DNA of 64,000 nt from the NCBI RefSeq assembly GCF_046630445.1, contig NC_092333.1, positions 96,942,001-97,006,000 on the forward strand, written 5' to 3'. This stretch comes from Rutidosis leptorrhynchoides. Taxonomy: Eukaryota; Streptophyta; Magnoliopsida; Asterales; Asteraceae. The notes under the pieces were generated by a model. The model was given only the letters and a program-made list of their open reading frames with translations, was not told where the DNA came from and made no database searches. Position numbers and translations under genes: made by a program. Positions 1 to 11,100 of this stretch are shown piece after piece (the stretch's first letter is position 1; the number at the start of each line of letters is the position of its first letter).

Positions 1-3000
1 TTGTTGGACTTTTATCGCGTTCTAGTCCACAAGAATCAGTAATGAGTTGTGTCATTGATCTCAACCAAAAACATTCTCGAGTAGCTTCATGTAATGCAAT
101 CACTTCGGCATGATTTGACGATGTAGCAACAAGTGTTTGTTTTTGAGAACGCCATGATATTGCAGTACCTCCATTTAGGAATACATATCCAGTTTAAGAT
201 TTAGCTTTATGTGGATCAGATAAATAACCTGCATCTGCATAACCAACCAAATCTTGTTTTGATTCGTTAGAATAAAATAATCCTAAATCAGTAGTTCCTC
301 GAAGGTATCGAAATATGTGTTTGATCCCATTCCAGTGTCTTTTGGTAGGAGCAGAGCTGAACCTTGCCAACAAATTAACTGCAAAAGAAATGTCAGGTCT
401 TGTACAATTTGTAAGATACATAAGAGCTCCAATTGCACTAAGATATGGTACTTCTGGTCCAAGAATGTCTTCTTGATCTTCACATGGACGAAATGGATCA
501 GCTTCAACATTGAGTGATCTAACAACCATAGGAGTACTTAATGGTTTTGCCTTGTCCATATTGAAACGTTTCAAAATCTTTTCAGTATATGTTGTTTGAT
601 GTACAAGTAAACCATTAGGCATATGCTCAATTTGTAAACCAAGGCAATACTTGGTTTTTCCGAGATCTTTCATTTCAAATTCTTTCTTTAGAAGTTGAAT
701 GGCTTCATGGATCTCTTTATTTGTACCTATGATGTTAAGATCATCAACATAAACAGCTATGATCACATATCCGGATGTTGTTTTCTTAATGAAAACACAA
801 GGGCAAGTAAGATTATTTGTATACCCTTTGCTTATCAAGTAATCACTTAATCGGTTATACCACATACGTCCCGATTGTTTTAACCCATATAAAGATCTTT
901 GTAATTTAATCGAATACATTTCTTTGGGTTTTGTATTTGATGCTTCTGGTACCTTAAATCCTTCAGGTATCTTCATATATATATCACTATCAAGTGATCC
1001 ATATAGATAAGCAGTCACAACATCCATGAGATGCATTTCTAAATTTTTAGAAACTGCCAGACTGATTAAGTACCTAAAAGTAATTACATCCATAACAGGA
1101 GAATAAGTTTCTTCATAATCAATTCCCGGTCTTTGAGAAAAACCTTGAGCTACAAGTCTAGCTTTATACCTTGTAACTTCATTTTTCTCATTTCTTTTTC
1201 GGACAAAAATCCATCTGTATCCTACAGGTTTCACATCTTTAGGAGTGAGAATGATGGATCCGAAAACTTTTCTTTTATTGAGTGATTCTAATTCAGCTCG
1301 TATTGCTTCTTTCCATTGAGCCCAATCATGTCTATTTTGACATTCAACCATAGATGTTGGTTCTGGATCATCATCATTATTCATGATGTCATATGCAACA
1401 TTAAATGAAAATTTCTCATCAAGATTTTTCATTTCATTTCGGTTCCATAATATTTTTGAATATGCATAATTGATTGCAATTTCTGTATTGACATCATCAA
1501 TCTCCTCTGCAGTAGGAGTACTGATTTGTGGTTCTTCTTGAACACTTTCTTTTACTTCATTATCAGCTGATTTTCTTTTTCGAGGATTTTTATCCTTTGA
1601 ACCGATTGGTCTTCCACGTTTCTGACGTGGCAAAGATTCATGAGTGACGTTATTGCCAGCTTTTGGAATTTCAATTCGAGCTGGAGTATTTACTGCTGGT
1701 ATATATGATTTTGTCACCGTTTTTGTATCTGTAAATGCATCAGGCAATTGATTTGCAAGTTCTTGTATATGCATTATCTTTTGAACTTCTGTCTCGCATT
1801 CTTTTGTGCGAGGATCAAGATACTTTAATTGAGGTTCACACCATGAAACATCATTTTCTTTATTTTTCATTTCTCCCCCTAATCTAGGGAACAATGTTTC
1901 ATTAAAATGACAATCAGCAAAACGTGCTGTAAAAACGTCACCTGTCATAGGTTCAATATACCTTAATATTGAAGATGTTTCATATCCAACATATATTCCC
2001 AACCTCCTTTGAGGACCCATTTTTGTACGTTGTGGTGTCGCAATTGGAACATACACTGCACAACCAAATGTTCTAAGATGGGAAATATTTGGCTCTTGAC
2101 CAAAAGCAAGTTGTAGGGGGGAATATTTATGACTTGCACTTGGTCTGATGCGAATCAATGCAGCAGCATGTAAAATTGCATGACCCCATATAGATACAGG
2201 GAGTTTTGTTCTCATTATCAATGGTCTAGCGATTAACTGTAAACGTTTAATCAATGACTCGGCTAAACCATTTTGTGTATGCACATGAGCAACAGAATGT
2301 TCAACAACAATTCCTATAGACATGCAATAGTCATTAAATGCTTGAGATGTAAATTCACCAGCATTATCAAGTCTCACCCTTTTAATGGTGTAATCAGGAA
2401 AATGAGCTCTCAATTTAATAATTTGGGCAAGAAATTTTGCAGATGCCACATTACGGCTTGATAACAGACAAACATGAGACCATCTGCTAGATGCGTCTAT
2501 TAGAACCATGAAATATCTAAATGGTCCACATGGTGGATGAATTGGTCCACATATATCACCTTGAATTCTTTCAAGAAACATTGGTGATTCTTTCTCAACC
2601 TTAAGTGGTGAGGGTCTAGTTATCAATTTTCCAAGAGAGCAAGATGTACATGGAACCATTGTATCATGATGGATTTTTCTATCCTTTAGTGGATGTCCAT
2701 GAGTACATTCAATAATCCTTTTCATCATTGTTGATCCTGGATGGCCTAATCTGTTATGCCATAAACTGAATACACCAGGATCAATATATTTTTCGTTAAC
2801 TACCATATGTATTTCTGGTACATTTATATGTGTATAATGTAATCCAGAACTAAGTCTTGGCAGTTTTTCAACCACATGACTCTTGTCAGTGATACTTAAA
2901 TATTTCTCATTTTCTGTTGTCACTGACTGATAATCATACCCGTTAAGGTATATGTCGGAGAAACTCAATAAATTTCTGCTTGACTTGGGAGAAAATAAGG

Positions 3001-3304
3001 CATCATTTATTAAAAATTTTGTACCATTTGGTAGTATGAAATTTGCCTTTCCTATCCCTTTTATCAAGTTAGCAGGTCCTGATATTGTATGTATAGTTCC
3101 TTCCGTTGGTTTTAGATCAATAAAATATTTCTCGGATTTAAGTATAGTGTGTGTAGTTCCACTGTCTGCTATACAGAGATCTCCACCACTTGATTGATGT
3201 TGTATTCCATCAAAATTCATATTGAACTTCATATATAAGAAATAAATAGTGAGTACATTAATATTACACAATATTTTAAACGCAAATAGATAGTACTGAA
3301 ACAT
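1..3304 (-). pseudogene. Copia-1 pol region (protease, integrase, RT, start of RNase H)
   Basis: The - strand translation begins with a retropepsin-like active site (ADSGTTHT) near 3170. A GAG-pre-integrase HxxxC-type zinc region follows (near 2650-2790, LWHNRLGHPG ... CTSCSLGK), then the integrase core (DICGPIHPP, LDNAGEF) around 2000-2600. The RT has the copia palm motif YVDDLNIIG near 740 and the upstream blocks VARLVAQGF-like (KARLVAQGFSQRPG) near 1130-1180. The first RNase H motif (GYADAGYLSDP) is near 200-240. The region continues past the left edge. Treated as a fossil copy. Confidence 0.92.
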
Positions 3305-3367
3305 TTAGCAAACATAATGACAAAGACAGACGATATTAAATCGTTTATTTTTCAAAAGACACACAAC

Positions 3368-4402
3368 TTAAACATTCAAGAAATCTTCATATAAATCAGA
3401 TGGTTTCTCAGTGACTGTTGGATCAATATTATCCACAAAATTTACTTCCTTTTCTTTACCTTTCAACGAATCCTGATACATCTTAACAAGATGTTTAGAT
3501 GTTCGGCAAGTATTAGCCCAGTGGCCCATTCTACCACATCTGTAGCAAGATTCTTCAGAATTTTTAGAAGAATTTTCTTCAACATCTTGTTTAATGGGCT
3601 TGTTTTGTGGTTGATATTTATATTTTCGTGGATTACTATTTCTTTGACCACCACGGCCACAACCACGACCACGTCCACACCCATTACCATTACCATAAGG
3701 ATGGTTTCTACCATAGTTATGGCTTTTGGCATGATGATGGTGATGGTTATTATAACCACGACCTTGCCCGCGTCCTTGTCCCTGTTTATAATTATTTGCA
3801 GTATTTGCTTCAGGGATTGCAAGTGTACCAGTAGGACGGGATTGCTGATTTTTCATTAATAGCTCATCATTTTGCTCTGCAACTAAGAGATATGAATTAA
3901 GTTCAGGATATGTTTTGAACTTTAGCATTCTCAAATTTCTTTGCACTGTGATGTTTGCAGCATTCATTGTGGAGAAAGTTTTCTCCATCATGTCTGCATC
4001 ACTAATTTCATGTCCACAGAATTTAAGTTGTGAACATGTATTATACAGAGCTGAGCTGTATTCATTTACTTTCTTAAAGTCTTGGAACCTTAATGTTCTC
4101 CATTGTTCCATTGCAGCTGGAAGTAAAATTTCTCTTTGATTATTGAATCTGCTTTTGAGACCTTCCCATAAAACATGGGGATCTTCTACAGTCACATAAT
4201 TATTTTGTAAGCATTCATCAATATGTTGATGAATAAAGCAACATGCCGTAGCTTGTTCTTTTTCAGAACAAGTGTTGTTTTCATTTATGGTTTCAAGAAT
4301 GCCCATTGATTTAAGATGCATTTTTACTTTTATAACCCATGGCATGTAGTTGTTTCCAGTTGATTCTAAAGGAGTAAATTTAAGCTTTTCCAGATTCGAC
4401 AT
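3368..4402 (-). CDS. Copia-1 gag (nucleocapsid-type) protein
   Basis: This 344-residue open frame starts at ATG 4402 with MSNLEKLKFTPLESTGNNY, the usual N terminus of this copia gag family. The body matches the UBN2/gag-polypeptide type (VEDPHVLWEGLKSRF, LRFQDFKKVNEYSSAL). A His/Gly/Arg-rich linker (residues about 205-260) follows, then one CCHC zinc knuckle, CYRCGRMGHWANTC, near residues 285-300. Gag packages the element RNA into virus-like particles. Pol follows after a short gap on the same strand. His-rich frames on the other strand here are shadows of the linker. Confidence 0.9.
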   Translation of the reverse strand: MSNLEKLKFTPLESTGNNYMPWVIKVKMHLKSMGILETINENNTCSEKEQATACCFIHQHIDECLQNNYVTVEDPHVLWEGLKSRFNNQREILLPAAMEQWRTLRFQDFKKVNEYSSALYNTCSQLKFCGHEISDADMMEKTFSTMNAANITVQRNLRMLKFKTYPELNSYLLVAEQNDELLMKNQQSRPTGTLAIPEANTANNYKQGQGRGQGRGYNNHHHHHAKSHNYGRNHPYGNGNGCGRGRGCGRGGQRNSNPRKYKYQPQNKPIKQDVEENSSKNSEESCYRCGRMGHWANTCRTSKHLVKMYQDSLKGKEKEVNFVDNIDPTVTEKPSDLYEDFLNV

Positions 4403-4619
4403 TTTCTATTATCAAAAATTAAAACAAACATCATGATAAATTAGAGTCAATTTATATTCATAAGTATATAAACATTAAACATAAATTTAATATAACATAA
4501 ATGATAAGTAGGTGACAGTGTCGACCATGTGTAAGCAATCATAAATAAATGTTATATAACAAAAATATAAATATTAGTAAACATAAATGAAAATTTGGCG
4601 ACAGTGTCGACCATATATT

Positions 4620-4735
4620 TTTTCAGGTGGTATAACCGACCTATATCATTCTGGTGGTATAACCGACCATATATCATTTTGGTGGTATAACCGACCATAT
4701 ATCATTTTGGTGGCAGAGCCAACCATATTTAGTAT
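4620..4735 (-). repeat. Short tandem repeat in the Copia-1 leader
   Basis: About four copies of a 27-30 bp unit containing GGTATAACCGACC lie between gag and the LTR. The same core in the other orientation (GGTCGGTTATACC) is repeated in the leader of Copia-2, so it is a family trait of the untranslated leader. Confidence 0.75.
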
Positions 4736-4759
4736 TAAGATTATCGTGCTGATAACGTT

Positions 4760-4906
4760 TTATAATTCAGTAGGCTTATAACTACCTTTAGTGGTTTGAT
4801 TCTTGATGTTATAATTCAGTAGGCTTATAACTACCTTTAGTGGTTTGATTCTTGATGTTATAATTCAGTAGGCTTATAACTACCTTTAGTGATTTGATTC
4901 TTGATT
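4760..4906. repeat. Three tandem copies of a 49-bp LTR-end unit
   Basis: Units begin at 4760, 4809 and 4858, each starting TTATAATTCAGTAGGC. The third unit has small differences at its end. The Copia-2 LTRs contain this block once, so the triplication arose in the Copia-1 lineage. Confidence 0.9.
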
Positions 4907-5013
4907 TAGAATACTAATAATGAAGTGTAAGAACAAAGATGATAATGGAGAGAAAGAAAGAAACACTTTGTAAGTGTGAGAAATGGTGCAAGTTTAATGC
5001 TTGCATTCATGAG

Positions 5014-5021
5014 TATTTATA
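5014..5021 (-). promoter_or_regulatory. TATA box of the Copia-1 LTR
   Basis: TATAAATA is read on the - strand in the middle of the LTR, at the usual place for the U3/R border of a copia LTR. It points away from the neighbouring host gene. Confidence 0.55.
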
Positions 5022-5272
5022 GCTTAAAATCTCAATATAAAAATACATACTTTGTGTACCAAAATTGACTATATGTATACACCAAAATTGACTATCCATA
5101 TCTATATTATTATTATTATTATAACAATTTAATATAATTAAGAGTTAACAAAAACCATAAAGTTGTTCTTCATATTGTCACAAAGGTTTTAAAATCCTAA
5201 AGCCTAATTTCATAATTTCATAATCCCTAACATAAAAAGAAACATAATCAACGAAAAAAGATACTGTAGAAA

Positions 5273-6940
5273 ATGGAACCCAAAGAAGAAGAAGAAGCAA
5301 CCAGTTCAGCAACCCTAGAGCATCAAATTCCTCAACACCATCATCACGCTAACAGCGATCCAACTATAACAGAAACGGATCAATCGTTATTATCTTCTTC
5401 ATCTTCATCAATCTCTCAATCGGAGATCCTGAAAGCAGTGGAGATTGTTGAACGAGACTCACTCGCAATCGCCGATAGCTTCCAATCACTATTCTCCTCT
5501 CTTCGTCTATCTCTCTCTCAGGTACCTACGCACTCACTCATTTTTCAATTATGTTTTTAACCTTAATTTTACTACCCCAGTTAATTTGAACTGAAACTGT
5601 ATATTGTATAGTTGTGCAGCTTATAGAAGTAACTGGAATCTGTTTACATTTCATTTTTGCTGTAATTGTAACTATAGTCATGATGATTTTACATTGATAA
5701 TTAATTGAAGTTTATTCTCGAAATATGTGTTGAAGCTGCTGTATAAACCAAACTATGTATAACTCATTCAATAATATCATGACTCAGTTTGTTAACACTT
5801 AATGTTGTAAGACTGGTTGTGGATTTAGACTTGCTTGCTTGCTCATATTATATATCTACTGATGAGATTGTTTATGCATGTTTTAGGCTACCAGCCGTTC
5901 GGTTGATCATGTACAGTGCTTTAGTGATGCTGCTGGCCGTCTTCAAGAATCTGGTACTTGACAAAATCAGCATTCGCTACAATTTATTAAAAACCTTTTG
6001 TGAATCCTTACATATAGAGAACATGCCCATTTAGAGGTCTATGAATAAACTGAAACTACCCTTTATGATGTACACGTAGCATTCTAATATGGGAGAATGA
6101 TTTTGCTAGAAAGCTTTCTATGTCAATCTTTTAATACAAGACTATGATATAATTCCTTGAACAGATCTTAGTGTTGATGTGGTTATGAAGATAATTATAC
6201 ATATTTTTACTTTGTTCCCCCTTAAAATTTTTAGTGACTTTTCATGATAAGACTTGACTTTTGAATCATGTTTATTACATACTTAGCCATGACTGATGTA
6301 GTAATCTTAATCAATATCTTGCATTACTCTGCAGCACTGGATTCTGCAACAAAAGGGAATCTTTACATAAACTCGTGTCTCAGGTATGAACATCATTTTC
6401 ACGGTCTTCTCATTTATTTCACTGATGGCTACTAACCTAGTGAGCCATCATACATTTACTTTGTTTTCATTTGTGTGATGCAGATTAAATGAAGAAATGA
6501 GAGGCATCGACACCTTAGCCATGCAATTGTATCCTTTATTCTTAATTCTTATGCTTGTGTCTCATGTTTGTGTGTCTCTGACTGTTTATAAGCTAATTAT
6601 CTAAGGTGGTGGATTGATAATCACATATACTGATACACACAATAGTAATTTTTTTTTGTAACGGCGAAATTCATTACTCAACTCCTTAGCAAGTAACTAA
6701 GGAGCAAAACCACCAATTACACAATAGTAATTGTTTGGAAAAAACACCTTGTGAAAATGGTAATGGTATTTAGGGTGTTCAATAATTTGCCAATGTCTAT
6801 GGCTGTTACTAAAATGTGATCCCTGTGAATGGTATACACATACTGGAATTGGATTTTCTTGACCCTTGCAAAGGAAAACACTACGCAGAACTGTTGATGC
6901 TTTGGATACTGCTGTGAATAGCCTTGTTCGTCTTCCTTGA
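5273..6940 (+). CDS. BORCS6-like protein (BLOC-1-related complex subunit 6 family), 5 exons
   Basis: Exons read by eye are 5273-5521, 5887-5953, 6335-6383, 6484-6528 and 6874-6940. All introns are GT-AG, phases match, and the product is 158 residues. The first 50 residues are Glu-, His- and Ser-rich and look disordered. Residues from about 53 to the end form one helical region (EILKAVEIVERDSLAIADSF, then SVDHVQCFSDAAGRLQE, then LRRTVDALDTAVNSLV), resembling the C-terminal helical domain of BORCS6 (DUF2365-type). In animals BORCS6 is part of BORC, which links lysosomes to kinesin; the plant role is not established. ATG 5273 opens the frame and only 122 bp separate it from the Copia-1 LTR. Other BLOC-1-like coiled-coil subunits are possible. 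Exon structure is firmer than the family name. Confidence 0.78.
6637..6732 (-). mobile_element. 5'-truncated LINE tail with 14-bp target duplication
   Basis: The 14-bp sequence ACACAATAGTAATT occurs at 6637-6650 and again at 6719-6732. Between them is a 68-bp insert that starts with a T run followed by GTAACGGCGAAATTC. Read on the - strand it ends in GCCGTTAC plus poly(A), the typical tail of a plant LINE 3' end. It lies in the last intron of the BORCS6-like gene. The long duplication and poly(A) tail indicate target-primed insertion. A SINE sharing a LINE tail is the alternative. Confidence 0.75.
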
Positions 6941-8198
6941 TGTTCATCTTCAACTTTTGTTGAGATGAATGTTGCATTGATTTTTGATTATGTGTATCGG
7001 CACGCCACAGAAAAGTACTTTTTTCTATAATAAAATCCTTGTATCGTTTTTTATTAAATATTTATTTATTATTGTTGATAGTAGTAGTTGAGTTTCTTAT
7101 GAATTGTTTGGCCGCAACATCGATTTTTTTTTGGTATTTGTTTACGGTTCAAAAAATCCCAGATTATGGATCAAAGGACTATAAAAAATTTAGATTCTCA
7201 GTCTCACCCAGTTTAATTATCTCATACTTGATCTTTCTATTCAAATAGAGAGATGATTTTGAAACTTGAGAATGAGACATTAGCTTGTGCCAATGCAAAT
7301 TCATCCAAGTGTATTCAATTTCACTATTTCACCAAGTCAGCTATGTATTTTGGAGAACTGAAAACATACAACACAATAACAATAACAAAACCCAATACCA
7401 CATGAGTGGTGTATGGGGAGGTGAGATGTAGACAATCATTCCTCTATCCGAGAATAAAGACAAGTCATTTCTCCACCCAGAATGAAACACTCTCAAGAAG
7501 AACTGAAAACATAGAGTAAAGAAAGATTACTTCCCCAAGTTTCTGCTTTAGACAAAAATATCACTAATGATTCATCTCGTGCTAATGATTATCAAGCTAT
7601 GGGGCGTAAAGCTAAGAACTTTTGTCAGTTTGCGTCTGCATAAAACCTCGCAAATCAGCACATTCTCAAATTTGTTTCTAGTGTGAAAATAATGTTCCCA
7701 TACAAGGTCATCACTTTATTTTGACTTTAGCAATTGCTGTTTTGAAGTTTAAATATGCATCGAAAGAGGCCATCTCTGTTCAAATGGTCTTAAGAGGCTG
7801 GTTCACAGACTATAATTCATAGTCTACTTTTCAATATTGTTAATACTGTACTACATTTTGCCAAAAACTCAAAAAATGGTCTCGTCTTCAATGACATTTT
7901 AAGCTACTTTCCTGATTTAATTATCTTATTTAATCTGCAACGACTAAATTAAAACTTGGAAGTACAAAATTTTCAAACATAAACCAAGACAGAATGGGAA
8001 GCAGGAAAAGAAATATTATTATTATACTTTATAAAACAAAAATACAGCTACAGAATGTCAACATATCAACGTCTGCATAATTCCTTACATGCAAATGGAC
8101 TGAAAATTGTTGTCCCCTCCACAAAATTTGCTAATTTCACATACTTGGGCAAAATCTTGACTTGTATTTAGTCAACCATAGGAAACCCTAGGTATCAT
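6941..8198. other. Intergenic region between two convergent genes
   Basis: This 1.26-kb AT-rich region lies between the stop codons of the BORCS6-like gene (+) and GMP synthase (-), so it must hold both 3' UTRs and polyadenylation signals. No reading frame here looks like a gene. A degraded repeat near 7365-7510 is listed separately. Confidence 0.7.
7365..7510. repeat. Decayed SINE-like dispersed repeat
   Basis: An AACAATAACAA stretch is followed by ACCCAATACCACATG, TGTATGGGGAGGTGAGATG and TAGACAATCATTCCTC. This order resembles the 3' part of tRNA-derived SINE-like repeats common in eudicots. No clear target duplication was found. Low confidence without a repeat library. Confidence 0.35.
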
Positions 8199-11100
8199 TC
8201 ATTCCCATTCTATAGTTGATGGAGGCTTCGACGTGATGTCTAGACAAACTCGGTTCACTCCACGAACACTATTACAGATTTTCCTTGCTACATCGTCTAG
8301 AAACTTATGCTCAAAATAGTACCTGAAAATTCAAAATGTTCAACAGACTTGTGACATCAAAAAAGTAAAAAAATGATCAAATGCATAAACTTAACGCAGA
8401 AAGGGAATAATTTGCAAATTACCAAGGTAACCAAAGTATTTACTTTTCACTAACAAATCAAAAACCTTCAAAAGAAGTCAGTAAGTTGACTTTAGAGGTC
8501 AAAGTTCCATTTCAAAATATCTAGAGAACTAGTTATAAGTCAACAGTTAGCACCAGTAAACGAGTGCTTACCAGTCAGCAGTCATGCCATCTTGACTTGT
8601 GACGGCTCTAAGTGCAACTGCATTAGAATGAGTCCTCTGATCTCCTTGAACACCTGTTGTTTTTATAGGTAGAAATACAGCAAAAGCCTGCCATATTTCA
8701 TCATATATCCCAGCATCTTTTATTGCTTGTATAAATATTTCATCCACCTGCAACACATTATCATTACAAACTAAAATCTGGAACAAATGTAACACATGCG
8801 TAACACATGTCCTAAGTTCATTATCTTACCTGACGAAGTATATCCAATGCATTTCCTTGAGTGACATCACCGGGAATTCTCACAGCAAGTCCCGGCCCCG
8901 GGAATGGATGCCTTTTCAAAAACCCTGCCGGAACATCCAAAATCTTCCCGAGCTCACGAACCTTCACAACAATAGAAAACATGTTACATAATACTATTCC
9001 CACATTTACTGTCTATTTGGCTCAAGTTTATTATAGCTTAAAGAAGCAAATTAACTAGCTTTTTAGGTGGTAATCAACTTGGGGTTTTCACCCAAAAAAA
9101 GCTCAAACTTTCGATATTCCTCATTTAGGATATTTGTGTAAATTAAGACACTTTACCAAAACCGTGTCAAAACAAAGCTCGGTCAAAAGTTAGTGACACA
9201 ATAAAAGCTTTTTCTCTTCTTTTTACACAAAAGATGTCAAGTTATCATTTTAAACAGGTATACAGGTGGTCAGATTATTACACTGAAAAAAATCTTTAAG
9301 AATTTTGACTTTTAAGCCAATTTATTCCATATCCTTGAAAGATCAAGTCTTTACAGATGCATGGTTGTAAAAGTCCCCCGATTAGGCATAGTCCCCGATT
9401 AGTTGGGACTAGTTCCAGATTTGGCTCATTTACTCGGTCAAAGTGTTCGAAAGTCCAATTTACTATGTCAAAATCAGATTAATTAGTTGAAGTCAGACTT
9501 ATTCGATTGATATCGGTCAAATACTAGTTAAAGTCAAAGTTGTACGAAGTCCGACTAGTCTTCGACTTGGCAACGTCCCAACCGACTAGTGACTTTTACA
9601 ACCATGTTCATAAACTAAAAGAAACTTAGTTACATAGCACGAACACTTCCCCAATTCGGTCACATTTTAATCAATGTGCCATATCTTTTAAAATAGAAAC
9701 AAAGTGGGATATTTATATTTGTTTTTATACACTAAAGGATTTAACAACGTAATGCAAACCTCGTCTTTGAATAAAAGTTTAAGTGGTTCAATAAGTTTCA
9801 ACTTCATATCTTTAGGAAGCCCACCAACGTTATGATGGCTTTTAATTGTGTGAGAGTGTGTTCTTCCACTTCCGGGTGGTGGGCAAGATTCGATTACATC
9901 TGGATACAAAGTTCCTTGAACCAAATAAGTAGGCTTCGTCCCCAATTTTTTCTCTAAATCATGAGCAAATGCATCAAAAATTGATATAAACTCCTTCCCG
10001 ATAATTTTCCTTTTCTTCTCGGGATCCGTAACACCTTTCAACTCACTAAGAAATTGCACTGAAGCATCAACACAAGTTACAGGCAGATGAAGATCTTTTT
10101 CAAATGTTCCCATGACTCGTTCTTGCTCCTTGTATCTATATATTATCACATTCACCATATTAATATAATACTATGTATCAAACCATCAATCCATATGGTA
10201 AGAAGAAAAACCCAAAATCTAACCTTAGCAACCCGTTATCAACAAAGATACAATGCAACCTATCACCAATTGCCTTGTGAACAAGAGTGGCTGCAACAGT
10301 AGAGTCTACACCGCCAGATAATGCACATATAACATGATCATCAGGGCCCACCATACTTTTAATTACCTTTATTTCCTCCTCCATTACATCTTCCATTTTC
10401 CATCCAGCTGCGACCCCACAAATATCAAAAAGAAAATGACGCAAAAGCTCCATTCCCTCCGGTGAATGTGTCACCTTCATACGAAATAAACGAACACAAA
10501 GTGTTACATACATTTCCCACCTACAGAATCTCAACTAAAAAAATTATAAATTTATTTTTCATTAACATTAGTTACTAAAGCAGATAATCTTGAGCATCAT
10601 ATCACATTAGTAAATTAATAAGAAAACACTTGTCTTCATCATATGATATGTAGAAATGAATGCACTGAAAAATCACAATAATTACACCTTTTTAACCCAT
10701 ATTACATGTCATTTCAAATCAAAAAATGAACACACATACAAAAAAAAAAAAAAAAAGATGACATTAACAAAAATGAATCATCACAGTACTTAATCCTGCA
10801 ATTATAGTACAGTAAGGTTGCGTTTTCTTGTCTCTTAATGGGATGATTCAGTGCTGAACGATGAACCATTCAGCATTCAACGTGTTTGTTTCTGACCTCT
10901 GAAGACATATGGTGCTAAATGGTTCAGAATTAAGTGGTGAACCATTCAGAGTTGAAATACTTTTTTAACCATTAAGAGCCTAATTAGCTTGTAATATTCT
11001 TTTCAAATCATATTCAGAACGTTTAACCAACAAGTATATTGTATTTTTTATTCATGTAACACGTTAATAAGGTAATTTTACTCAATTGATATCGTTCAAA

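Larger units (their letters stand above)
1..5150 (-). mobile_element. Ty1/copia LTR retrotransposon (Copia-1), cut by the left window edge
   Basis: On the - strand the order from the right is LTR (4758-5150), leader (about 4403-4757), gag (about 3370-4400) and pol (1 to about 3300, running off the window). Pol order is protease, integrase, reverse transcriptase, RNase H, with integrase before RT, which defines Ty1/copia. The right LTR starts TGTTAACTC (read on -) and is followed by host DNA at 5151; the partner LTR and second target duplication lie outside the window. Long open stretches suggest a fairly young copy with only one or two breaks. It is closely related to Copia-2 in the same window. 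Confidence 0.93.
4758..5150 (-). repeat. Copia-1 LTR (5' LTR in element orientation)
   Basis: The boundary at 5150 is the TGTTAACTC start read on the - strand. The inner boundary near 4758 is followed by CGTTATCAGCACG, the same sequence that follows the 5' LTR of Copia-2. A TATAAATA box (- strand, 5014-5021) probably drives element transcription leftward. The LTR carries three 49-bp tandem copies at its inner end, making it longer than the 249-bp LTR of Copia-2. Host DNA resumes at 5151, where AAAAC (5151-5155) may be the target duplication; the partner copy is outside the window. Confidence 0.8.

Noticed and set aside
3491-3859. Thr/His-rich frames on the + strand opposite Copia-1 gag, and similar frames opposite Copia-2 gag near 19574-19871
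   Set aside because: Shadows of the repetitive Gly/Arg/His linker of gag on the other strand.
4620-4906. Regular short repeats that could be mistaken for a CRISPR array
   Set aside because: Tandem units without unique spacers, inside a plant retrotransposon leader and LTR.
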